A DNA stretch of 64,000 nt from Psoroptes ovis (lineage: Eukaryota; Arthropoda; Arachnida; Sarcoptiformes; Psoroptidae). The stretch is taken from assembly GCA_002943765.1 (NCBI GenBank), contig PQWQ01000002.1, forward strand, positions 2,232,001-2,296,000, in the 5' to 3' direction. Positions 25,935-38,500 of this stretch are shown here, piece by piece. Numbering within the stretch: the stretch's first letter is position 1; each line of letters begins with the position of its first letter. Below the pieces are notes generated by a model. The model searched no databases. It worked only from the letters and a program-made list of their open reading frames with translations, and had not been told where the DNA came from. A program made the position numbers and the translations under genes.

Positions 25935-28900
25935 TTAAAAGTATTTAAAATGAAATTTCCCACATATGTAACATGTTCTGTTTTTAGTGAATAATTATTA
26001 TTATCATTATTGAAACAATTTTAAATGTTTTTTCTTCTTAATCTTACTGTTAAATACTTTTAACACTTGATAATTGATATGCTTACTTGATTTTATTTAG
26101 AATACAAAATAGAATAGATAAATACATTCAATGAATTCTTAAATTTCAAGAAACAAAAAATGATATAATTGCATATAATTATGTTTTGTTTTATTTTTCA
26201 AAAGGGTCGAAATGGTTCAATATTTTTTTCTATGATTAGTTCTATGAACAATTACTGATCCCAATTGTTAGAGTTTCGATCAGTAGCTGATTGAAACAAT
26301 GAAAATTTGTCTAATTTTTTCATTTTTTTCATACATAAATATCAATGACTTGTAATTTTCTCATGTAAATACAATCCAGTAACAAATGATCATTATTGGA
26401 ATCATTATCGTCGATTCATAATTTACAATTACAAGAATCATTATATTTCTATGAAAAATATTGATAAACAAGTGTATATTTAACTTGAAATAATACTGGA
26501 ATTTGATAATCATTATCTTTATTGTAATTGTGATAATAATTTTACAGAAAATTAAATGTTTAATGTGTTTAATCGTTCAAAAATTGTACAATTGTTTTTC
26601 GATATCGAACAGGTCAAAACATTTGAACTTTTGCTTTTTGTTTTTGCTGTTTTTTTCACAAATTATAACTGATCCAAAAGCATTTATTATTATCATTATT
26701 TGAACAATTATTATATCTAATTTTAAAGATAATTTTAATAACCAATTATTATAATCGGTTTGTTTGTAAAACAAAGAAAAATATGGGAAAATGTATTTTC
26801 AAATTGAAAATTCATTCTTCTTTGCCTGCAGTGAATTGTCAATTGATTCGAAAATTTTTCACTTATGAAATTCATTTTTTAATTTTGAAATATTCTTTTG
26901 ATTAACGAGGATACAAATGAACAATATGGATTATATTGGTCATGAATCCTAGAATATAATTTTTGATTAATAATAAAAATAATAATTTCGTAAAATTCAT
27001 TCATCGTTGATGGTTAATTCGTGATCATCCTCGATCAATACGAACTCTGACCCTTCGGTTTAAAATTTTTAAAAATCTTAGACATTATTTTTTTTTCAAA
27101 AAATAAATTCTTAGGAATAAATGAAGAAAAAAAATAATGAATGAATGAATCAATTGAAAGCGAAGCTAGACCCGGACTCTTGTAACAACCAAAACAACAA
27201 CAACGACATGACTAATTGATGTTGCTTAATAAATAAATAAATGATCACACAAAAATGATAATCGTGAACATGAATTTTCTTGTACATATTTTGTATGAGT
27301 ATGTTCCAATTTCCGTTGATGTTGATTTTAGTATGTGATCAAAATCATCAAAATGATGATTGGAGGTGGAGATCCAGGTTCATTTCTCGTCAATTTTACG
27401 AATGTGTGCTTTATGTGAAATTTCAATGTTTCAATGATCATCAATTATACATGGACATAATATTCTTAAATGTTAAAAATTGATGCGTCGTCGATTGATC
27501 GAAAATTGGCTAAAGAAGACGAATTAAATGAAAGAAAATTTTTCATTTCATTCCCGAGTCATAAAAAGGTCCGTTTTCATTCTTAATTTTTCATTTTTTC
27601 ACTTTACCATTTTTTCATTTTTCTTGGTTCATCATTATATTTTGATTTGATAAACGTGATGTGATCATGATGATGATGATGATGATGATCGACGTTCCAT
27701 GTATCTACCAATAGTCCGGTTAGTTTTGTTTCATTTTGTTTCTTTGATTTTTTCCAAGGTCTTCGATACTGAAAAAAAACTGTGGTTGAATTATATATGT
27801 GTCTCGATTGATAATTTTTTCTTTTCTCAAATTTGTGGTCCTCACTACAAACACACAAAAACTAATTCATTCAATAAAATTTTCCATGGATGGGTTTCGT
27901 AGTGTTGTGTGTGTGGTGCGAAATCATCCAATTTTTTTCCATTTTTTCGTTTGTCACGATTCTTTCATTGACGGAATTTTCATCGAATCTATGAATCAAT
28001 GAACGAAGACTTAAATTTTCTTCTGTGGCCATTTATGTGAGTAAAATTGCATATAAACGAAAGTTCTTGATGATATTATAAATGCGGCGTGTGCGTCCGT
28101 GTATGATACATTTTTGGTTGTTGTTGTTCTTGTTACAGAAAAACAAAAAGTCACGAGTCATTCATTTCTTTATTATGAAACAAACAAATAAACGAAAAAA
28201 CTAAATGAAATCAAATCAAATTCAAATTTGAATCGAAAATATTTATTTGAAGCAAGTCGCGTCATCATCGTCATCATCATAATCATTGAAAACATTATTC
28301 AATCATTATCGTTCTTATTATTATTATTACATTGATCAAGGTTTAAAAAACAATGAAAGTCAAACAAAACAAAAGATTATTATTATTGTATTGTATTGTT
28401 ATTAAAATTATTATAATTACTATTATAAAAACAAATATGGACAATTGTGACCATTCATTCCATTCATTCATTACAATAATAATAATAATAATCAACATTG
28501 ATATTGATAATGATAATCAATTTTTAATGATGATGATGATGATGATGATAACAATCGAACAATGGTAACAAAACAAAATACAAAACTAAATTGATTCAAT
28601 GCATTGCACACACCTGGCAATGGCATTGTTTTGTTCGCTATTATCGTTAAAAGAACTGAACTTTAACGGTTTATGAAGCGATCAAAATTTTTTCGTGGAA
28701 ATTCTGTCATAAACATTCATAATGATTTCGTTTTTTTCCAAATTTTTTGGCATTCGATGCCACAATTTTTGCCTTAGCATCAATTCAAAACATTCATTTT
28801 GAAAATTTTCCAAAAAATTCAAGTTTTAAGTAAAAATTCAATTTGTTTTTGAATTTAATTATCTCTTCTCGGTTTTATTATTCCAGAAATCAATCAAACA

Positions 28901-31900
28901 CACACAAATTATTTGCTTATCATTTGCTTGCTCGCTTACTTGCATTGATACAAAATATACAATAAACATTAATTTAAATAAAAGCTAATGAGAATGTGTG
29001 AGACAGAGAGAGTGGTAAGAATTGAGAAAACATCATCATCAGCATTGATGATGAACATTATCATCCATCACAATCCATTCGATGATAATGATTTTCATTT
29101 GTTTTTTGTTGGATATCCGGGTTTGCGTTGCTTTTGTTAAGCGAAAATAGAAATTTTTGTAAATGAAAATTTGTAAAATTAATTAATTAAATTTTTTCCT
29201 TGTTGAATTGAATTGAAAAGTGGAAGATGTTTGAAATAGAGTCAAAATGCATAACATTGTATTATTACATTGAATCATTACATCACATTCAAGCCAACAA
29301 AATAAAACATTGAAATAATTCTTTGATAAAAAAAGATTTATTAATGTAAATGATAATGGTGATTATTATCATTTACATCATCCATTTTATATTTATAGAT
29401 AGAAAATGATTCAGTGCAGCAAATAATCATTCCTGATGATGATGACGAAGATGATGAAGGTTATTATCAAAAGATTAATGTATTAAAATATAAAAACAAT
29501 ATATTCGTATTATTTAACCAATGATCAAACCCGGATCTTCATTCTCTGATTATACTTAATAATGAATATTACGATCTTAAAAAAGATATTCGATCAATTG
29601 ATTCGATTACATAATTTTTGAAACTAATTTTTTGATTATGATTATTGATATTTAATCAAAAAAAAAAAATCTTTTGGTACCAAAAATACCAAAATTTCTT
29701 AAATGGCAAAAATATGTATCCATCAAATGGATAGAATCATGATGATTTCAGATATCAATTCAACAAATAAGCATTTATAACTACCCTAAAGCTATAATGA
29801 GTTGATTTAAACTCCATATTTTTTTTACGTCAATTCATTTGTTCGATTCTTTGATATTGAAGATCTCTATTTCAATCGAGGAAAATCCAAATCAGAAATC
29901 CTTATAAAATCGTTTATCAATGCATTCATTATTTTAATGTTTGATGATTATCCAATGCCTGAAAGGTTGCTGATTGGTTGTTTGGCGTTTTTTTTTCCTT
30001 TTAATTATCATTATATTTATGATCATCACTGCTGTTGCTTGTTGGATAAACTTTTAACATTGGTCAAAAAAAAAGGAAAAATAATCTTATAGTAAAAAAA
30101 TGAATAGTTTTCTGGCCATTCACCTAAATAAATAAATGAAAAGATAAATATTTATATCATCAATCTTTTAAGAAGGATGTAAATAAATAAATATTTTGAA
30201 ATTGTTTGAAATGGTAGATGAATTTAAATGTTTCAATGATTTAGATTTCAATTTTCTTCCTTTTTTTATACATTCAATACCTTTGGCAAACATTACACGC
30301 CAAATGCCAAAGATAATGGTGATGTGTGCTCATCTGTTAATCTAAGCCTATGTTTACGTACTTTTTTTCGACAAGTTATAAAAATGATGATAAAATTTTG
30401 ACCAATAAATCGATGTTTGTCGATGATGATTCTATAAATGAAATGAATGCATCAAATAATTCAACTTTGCACATCTGAAATTTGATTTTTTTTTCGACTT
30501 TTTGCTTGGCAAATATTTTTCCCTTGATAAAACAAATACATTCCATCAATGAATGCGAAGAAAAAATAATTCCTATCGATGTTTCTTGGGTGTAAAAATC
30601 AAAATTAATTTCGTATATTTGAAATTTTGAATTTTTTGATTTTTTGAAAAACTTTCGCGACTTGAGTCACCATCTATCCGTAAGCTGTGCGAACTGAAAA
30701 TTCAAATATTTCAAGTTTTCTTTGAGTTTCATTTATTTTTTGTCCATTAGTGGCGCTTGACCAGTGTCTGATTCGGGCATTCAGAATTAAGCATTCAGAG
30801 TATGATTCAACGTATAAAAGCTTAAAGTTGAAAGAACAGTTTCTGATCTTCACGCCGAAGTTGAATACAAATTGAGTAAAATGCAAAAAACCTTTGAAAA
30901 ATTTGTCCAAATGATAATGGAATATAAAAAATGAATGCAAATGATTACATATTCATTTATATTTGTTTGTTTTGAACATTTATTTATTCATTCATTCTTA
31001 CATAGATGTTTTAAAATATTTTTTTAACAAACAAGCACTTGAAATACTATTATTTTATTCAATCAAGAGACACAGAGAGAACATGAATAACAAACAAAAT
31101 TTGAAACATAATAATATGAAATAAAATCTGAATATGATGATCAAACAAACAAACAGATAACAAGAGATTATTATTTATTATCATTATTATTTATCGTTTA
31201 TTGTTTCATTTTATTTCTTGTAACACACATATAACAAAAACATTATGTAACAAACATGATTTTATACTTATAACAAGATGGAAAAAAGCATATATAACAT
31301 ATGAATACATGTTTAGCAGCAGCAACAGCAACAAAAATCAAAGATTTGTAGAAAGATTTTGAACAATTTGATAACTATATTATCATTATAATCATGATAA
31401 TGCCATATGAGACTTGTATTCAATTGTGGATCGATAATGTTTTGAAATGTTCAACTTTAACAATGTTTAAAACTAAAATGAAATTCATTTGGGTGCGTTC
31501 ATCTTTTTCTGGTCATTTTCTTTTGATCATTTTTCATTCATTCATCCATTCATTATCATCGCTGATGATGATGATCATGATGATAAATTGAATTGATAAT
31601 ATAAATTGAAAATATAAATGAAATGAAATGAAGATGAACGAGAATAGAAATGAATATAGAAACCATTTTTAATGTAAATGGTGACAATCATTGACAATAA
31701 AAAATTTTCAAATCGATTAAAATGAATTTCTCCGAAACTGAAAAACCGAAATCAATTTTTTTCTGTGGTTTTTTTTGGACGTCAATTTAAATCAATTCTC
31801 TTTGGTTCAAAATTGAATCATTATCATTTAAAGACGATGATGATTCACTTTTGACGGGAGAAAAAATCAAATTTTCACAAAACATTTCAAAATTGAATGA

Positions 31901-33246
31901 TTAAAATGGTGAAATCGAAAACTATTGCGATGTGAATCCGAATTCGGCTTTTACCATTATTACTTATTATCGTTACAACAATTGCAGCAATAACCATGAT
32001 GATGATAATAACAATATCAAATAAAAGCAAACAAAAGAAATAAATTATCGCTATTTTTCGATTTGGGTTTTCTTCATATAAAGTCAAATTGAAATAAAAA
32101 TGATTGTAACCAGAAAAAACGGGATGAATTCAATGGATCCATTTACTACTATTATTGAAACCAAACATTGGTTAATATTGGTTCCAAAATATCGAATAGA
32201 TTGATTCACAATTTGTATTTTTGCCAAAGCGAAATCCTCAAAAAATTATTCAATGTTCAATGTTTATATTCTCTGTTTGGCCACAATTGATTTAAACCAA
32301 AAATTTCATTTTCTATCTGTATTTTGTTGTTATTGTTGTTGACATAATGTTTGATGTCGTTCAATAATTATTATTGTTACTTTCATCATCTCTTCATTCT
32401 TCATCATCAGAAGAATAAAAAATTCCAAAACAGAATTATTGATCGACAAACAAACAAAACAAAATGAAAATAAGAGACTATGATTCAATTTAATATTACA
32501 AAATTCTTTTCCATTTCCACAGAATTTGATATTAATTCAAATCATCAGTATCATTTCATTATATTTTATTCCATTTCATGATACTAGAATATTTCTCGAC
32601 GATGTACAATATACACAGATATATTCAAGCAAATACACTGAAACAATAAAATTTTCACTACGGAATTTTCAATTCATTCCTTGCATTTTCAATGAAATGA
32701 ACAAGTTTTAACGTTTAGAGTGTCTATGCAATGTAGTGAAATTCATGTGAAATGTTCAAATAATGAAAAGCCAAGGCAAAAAATTCCGACATCCATCATG
32801 ACGAGCTGTCAAAACTCTGTTTTGTTTTTTGCAAAATCAATGAATCTTTGAATATTTATTGCGTAAAAATTTGTCTCGATTCAACCAGAATTTTGCATAA
32901 AATTTTAAATCATTTTTGAATCAGTGAATTTCTGGGTGAATTTAAAATAATTCATTCATAATTTTGACTGAAAAAATACACGAGACAATTTTAATTTGAA
33001 AATTTTTTTATTTCTTCTTCTTCGTCTTCTTCGTTTTTCAGGATCAGCTGCATGACATATTTATGTAATGCATAAATAAATTCCTAGATTCATTTTATTG
33101 TTTGTTCTTCAAAAAGAAATTCTACAAAAAAAAAGAAAAACTTTTATAAGTTTTTTCGGGTATTTCCATGATACATTTCGATCATCATTTCTATATATCT
33201 GCACATTTGAATATTTGTGTTTTCCATCAATATTATTTCAACTTTA

Positions 33247-33392
33247 TCATGAAACAAAAGTGTATCCATCCGGACCAGAATTGAATTTGTATGAAATAAA
33301 AGAAAAAAAATCAGAAAATCCCGGCATTTCATCCTTGTTTTTCTGCTGCCTCTGATCACCATCACCATCATCATCTTCATCGGCTGCTGCTG
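33247..33392 (-). other. Candidate last exon on the minus strand
   Basis: A minus-strand acceptor (TTACAG before 33392) is followed by 47 codons in one frame that run to a TGA at 33247. The frame starts with Ala and Asp/Glu runs and ends SYKFNSGPDGYTFVS. The plus strand is also open here and ends in FFCCL before a TGA, so the strand is uncertain. No partner exon was found. Confidence 0.25.
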
Positions 33393-33957
33393 CTGTAATT
33401 GTCCGGTGTAAAAATGCAAAAAATAATGGAACAATGTGAATCTGTATATGAATAAATAATAAAATTGAAGCGCATGCATTATTATGCACATCTTCAATGA
33501 TCATTCTTATTATTATAATAATAAAATCAAGTATTTTTTTTTTTGTATATTTTTGATATATAATCAAATGAAAAATAATAAATTGTTTATTTTCTTCAAA
33601 TAGCTATTATTCAGGGACTGATTTCATGCATGCATTGTTTTTTGTTTCATTCTTCATTATTTCATTCTATTATTTCATTTTATATTTGTCAAATTTGTAT
33701 TTGAAAATGTTTTTGTGTTCATTTATTCTATTTCCATTTTCATTTTCATTTCTACCATTCAAGTTTTTCGAGACTCTCGTTTTTGTAATTCGTTTCATTG
33801 CAATCAATATTAAATATAAAAAAATAAAATAATAGAATGAATGTGAACGAATAGCAAAAACGAATGATGATTCCAAAATAATAATAATAATAATGATAAT
33901 ATTGAGAATAAACGACAAATATCAGTAGAGAACGGAATGTATAACAATTCTTCATTT

Positions 33958-34095
33958 CGTTCATTTATTCATTCATTCATTTCGTTCATTTATTCATTCA
34001 TTCATTTCGTTCATTTATTCATTCATTCATTTCGTTCATTTATTCATTCATTCATTTCGTTCATTTATTCATTCATTCATTTCGTTCATTTATTC
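33958..34095. repeat. 25-bp minisatellite, about 5.5 copies
   Basis: The unit cgttcatttattcattcatt plus cattt (25 bases) repeats with CG at 33958, 33983, 34008, 34033, 34058 and 34083, exactly 25 bases apart. The copies look identical. Long open frames across it arise from the repeat and are not genes. Confidence 0.95.
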
Positions 34096-34267
34096 TTTGA
34101 ATTTTTCATTCAATTTTCATTTTCATTCATTCATTGTCAGTCGATCACGAATTTTGTTAACGAAAAATAAGATGAAATAAAGAAGAATAATTGTTTGACC
34201 AGAAATTCTGGGTGAAGAAGATGAAGAAGAAGAAGAATGAAATTCAGGAAACAGAATTCATCATTCT

Positions 34268-34585
34268 TCAAAGCGGAGTTTGCTCAATTATTCTTCTTGT
34301 TATATATTTTTCATCGAATTCTACGGCCCTTCTCGGCCGTAGACAGATATATATGGTGATCTGATCATCAAAATCAGAATCAAAGCTATGAGAATCGTAA
34401 GCCATCAAATATCTCATGTAACTATATAATCTACAAGAACATACACGAGAGTTCAATCTTCTCCGTGAAACTACTACCCTGTTTTTCGATGTTCCAAGAT
34501 ATTCTGAGCCAAACGAAAAAAAAATCGGTCCAGTGAATAGAAAATTCATTAAAGAATCAGACGCAGTATTAAGTCGAAAAAAATG
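34268..34585 (-). pseudogene. Frame-broken coding-like island with a GC hairpin
   Basis: The minus strand carries a frame of about 100 codons that ends in TGA near 34268, while other frames over the same bases also show protein-like pieces, as expected for a decayed coding sequence. GC is clearly above the flanks. Near its 3' end sits a perfect 9-bp stem, TCTACGGCC (34320-34328) with GGCCGTAGA (34335-34343), around a 6-base loop. The family was not recognised. An upstream His run comes only from an ATG microsatellite. Confidence 0.35.
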
Positions 34586-35509
34586 ATTATGATGATGATG
34601 ATGATGATTGAATAACAATCAAATTTGTGAGTTTTTATTATTATCTTCATTACTGTTATTATTATGTGATTCCGAATTCAATTCAAAAAAAATCATTCTT
34701 CATTCTTTATTCATTTATTCATATTTGATATTTGAATTCATATGTTCAGCAACAGCAGCTACAACCATCACAATCATCAATCAGTTTTTATCGTTATTAT
34801 TATTATCGTTGATATGATTTTTTTCGAATCAATTTAAATCAATTCAATCAAATTGCATATACATTTCATATGATTCGTGTGCGTATGATGTGTGATTAAA
34901 TCCATGATTTGAATTCAATTGATCAATTATCATTTCTCATTATTCAATTTTTTGATTTTACCGTCCAAATTTAATTCATTTCATTCATTTTCAATTAATG
35001 TGAATATTGTTTATTATTAAAAATTAATTTTTTTCAAGTTGAATCAATTTGATTTCATATAATTATTTCCACTGTTCTTGCATATTCACCGAGCAAAGTG
35101 TATCGTTTATTTAATTTGTCATTCATTATTATCATTCATCATTAATATTTCATACAATCATTGATGCATTGATTCTGTATTTATTTATTTATTTTCTTCA
35201 ATTTATACCGATGCAAACAAGCAAAAATTTTTCAATTATTTAGAAAAAAATGTTCGATTAAGCAATATTAACATTTGTATTAGAATCAAATAAATGTACA
35301 AATAAATGCAATGAATTCAAATGAATTAATATTGATAAATCAATGAAGATGATGAATTTTTATAAAATAATTTTTGTACAAATGTGTGGGTGTTTTTCTT
35401 CTCATAAAATAAATTATAATAATTCAAATTGAATTTTAATCGCAGAATTATTTTCAAAAAATAATTTAAATAAACAAGAAAACAAATTGGATAAATTAAT
35501 AAATAAATA

Positions 35510-38500
35510 ATGATACCAAAATGCCTTGATAAATTGATCGTAGTGAATAGTCTTCATCATTGTATTTTGGTGTTGTTAAGCATATTATCATTATTTCCAA
35601 TAATTGTCCATAATGAACAACAGCTACCACAAATACAATCACCATTAATATCGAATAATAATAATAATAATGACAATGTATCACAGATTTGGTATCTAGA
35701 TGGTACATCATCATCATATCTACAATTTCAATCATGGAAACCTATTTTTAATAGAAAAAAATTCGATCACAATGATCAATCAACATTGAAATTTGATCAA
35801 ACATCAATTAGTTTTGAATTTCGTTATCAATTAGATCAAAGTACATTTAGTCGTCCATTAGGTGGACTATTATTATATTCAGATGATGAAACAGGAATCG
35901 GTGGAAGATTTATCGAAATTAAATTACTTAGTGATTCGAATCTTCGATTACGAATCGATGATAATTCATTGGTTCGTACGAAAAATATTATTGAATTAAA
36001 ACAACAAATCAATTTCACTGATGGTCAGTGGCATCATTTAGAGCTTATATATCATTTTCGATTGCCATCCGATAAAAATTACAATGATGATTTAATCGAA
36101 GATGTTATTAATTATGATCAACAAATTGTAGCAATCACACTGAACATTGATTCAGAGACTTATCATAAGAAATTAGAACTGTCAACCATTATTACTGGCT
36201 ATGTTTTACAAACACAACAATGTCGTCATAAAGATAAAGCAATATTTATAGGAGGATTGCCTGAAGATTATCGTAATCAATTTTTGGCTCATCTGGCATT
36301 ACCGACAGTAGCTTATGAACTACATTTTAGAGGTGCAGTTCGTAATTTACGCTATTCATATCGAAATTTGCGAAATGAAAATGAAAATGTTGAGCAGCCA
36401 CAATTTCCAATATCTCATTCTGGACTTTTTGATCAATTCTCTAAACATGATCACGACTGTAATCCGATTCAAGATCGATGTAAACATGGCGGATATTGCT
36501 ATACGACTATCAATGGTGTTTATTGTGATTGTTCTATCACTGATTTCGAAGGAACCTATTGTCAAAACGGTATGTATCCATTTTAGTTTTATCATTGATT
36601 TGATCATAATGGTTTTTGATTATAATCGAATGGCGAAAAAAATAGAAAAACGATTAGTGGAAACTACGTTTCACGGAAATTTGGGCGAATATCTAGGTTA
36701 TAATTATATGGATTTACCAAATGCATGGACATTAGTGAGCACAAGTGAATCGTTCGAACTTTCTTTCCGTACCAAAATGGCAAATGGTTTGCTATTATTA
36801 AGCAGTGATGAATATGAAGATTATTTGGCCATTACGATACGGGATGCTGGCCTAACATTAACAATGAAATTAGGATCAAATGTCCATGAAAAGACAATCA
36901 AGCCTAGTAAAGTTCGCTTTGATGACAATCAATGGCATACAGTATTAGTTTGGCGTCGCATTCGTGAGATATCACCATCAACATATTTTTGTCATGTAAG
37001 AATTTAACAATATTTCTTCAAAATATGAATCATATTAATATGATGAAAATATAAGTTTTCAATTAGTTTGGATGGAATTTATACACAATATGGATCGACT
37101 GCAAGCCCTATTTCATATCTTGTTTCCAAAGTTTTTTATGTTGGCGGCATTGCACACAATTCGGCTGTCGAGACGTCTAATCCAATTACTACAAGTAGTA
37201 ACTTTGTTGGATGTTTACGAAAGGTTTGTTTTTTCATGATTCAACTTATTTTTATTGGAAAAATAAATAATAACATTATAATCGTAATCCATTTTATGAT
37301 TGCAAATATAATAGATTGTTTTGACATCTGATAATGTTCGATTAGATTTATTAGAAATTTTACATAATGAAAATAACAATTATGGAAAGCCAATTGATAA
37401 TAAATTGATTTTTGAAGAAATACCATCACGAGATTGGCAATCAGATGGCCTGATTCGATTGTATGGTAATCATTCCAATCGCTCTCCATCATTAATCTGT
37501 GAAGATGTAGACGTTTCTGATCCAATTACTTTTACTACAAGCGAATCTTATTTGAAATTAAATGGCTGGAATTCGCCCAAAGAAGGAACACTCTCGTTGA
37601 AAATACGCACAAATGAACCCAATGGTGTATTATTGTATTCAGATGGAAAACCAGACAACAATTCTACTAGAGATTATTTTGCGCTAGAATTACTCGATGG
37701 GCATGTTTATCTTTCTATGAATTTGGGATCATCACCGGTCAAAGTTAAAGCAACCAACAAAAGAGTAGATGATGGACATTGGCATATGATTACTGTGAGG
37801 CGATCAGACCGAAGTGGACAAGTTGTTGTCGATGAAGCAATAAGTGATTTTGTATCACCGGGAAATTCTAATCGCTTAGATTTAACTGATTCAATCTATT
37901 TGGCTGGAATACCAATGTTTAGTGGACAACGGCCAACATATACTCCACCAGAATTATGGTCAGCATCAATAGGACATGGTTATATTGGTTGTGTAAGAGA
38001 TTTATATGTAAATGATCGTATTATAGATATTGCATCATTAGCAAAACGTCAAGATTATGGCAGCATAAGGCCTTCATGTCATTTATTTTCATCGCAATGC
38101 GCCAATTCACCATGTCAAAATGGTGGACATTGCATTGAAGGATGGAATCGTTATTATTGCGATTGTTCTGCAACATCATATACTGGATCTGCTTGTACTA
38201 AAAGTAAGAATTATATTCATCCTTTAAGATTTTAACTCATTCATTCTAATCACAATAGATGCAGCTACAATAAGTTTCAATGGTGAGCAATATATTACAA
38301 TATTGTTGCCCGATGAATTGCAGACACAAGCTGAATCATTGTCGTTGAGATTTAAGACCAATAAACCGAATGGCTTATTGTTGACAACATCACATTCATA
38401 TTTAGATGATCATTTCATGACCCTATCATTAGAATCTGGATCTATTCGATTGGATTTTAATTATGGAGACACGAAAATGGAACGAATCGGTATGGTTGAC

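Larger units (their letters stand above)
14587..35509. other. About 21 kb gene-poor region with simple repeats and broken coding-like islands
   Basis: No gene could be named. Most of the region is 20-30% GC with ATT/ATG repeats and A or T runs, including 20 A at 18786-18805 and 25 A at 24456-24480. Against this background stand short islands of higher GC with open or nearly open frames: 14985-15080 (+), 16967-17026 (+), about 20880-21345 (-), 21952-22051 (+), 25728-25934 (-), 27470-27586 (+), 29399-29524 (+), about 30620-30890 (+), 33247-33392 (-) and 34268-34585 (-). Some may be exons of unrecognised genes with long introns, others remnants. Most are discussed separately. Confidence 0.6.

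Noticed and set aside
33958..34095. CRISPR-like array
   Set aside because: Identical 25-bp units abut without unique spacers. It is a minisatellite in a eukaryotic genome.
33937..34170. 77-codon frame rich in Phe, Ile, His and Ser
   Set aside because: It is a translation of the minisatellite, and its periodic composition has no other support.
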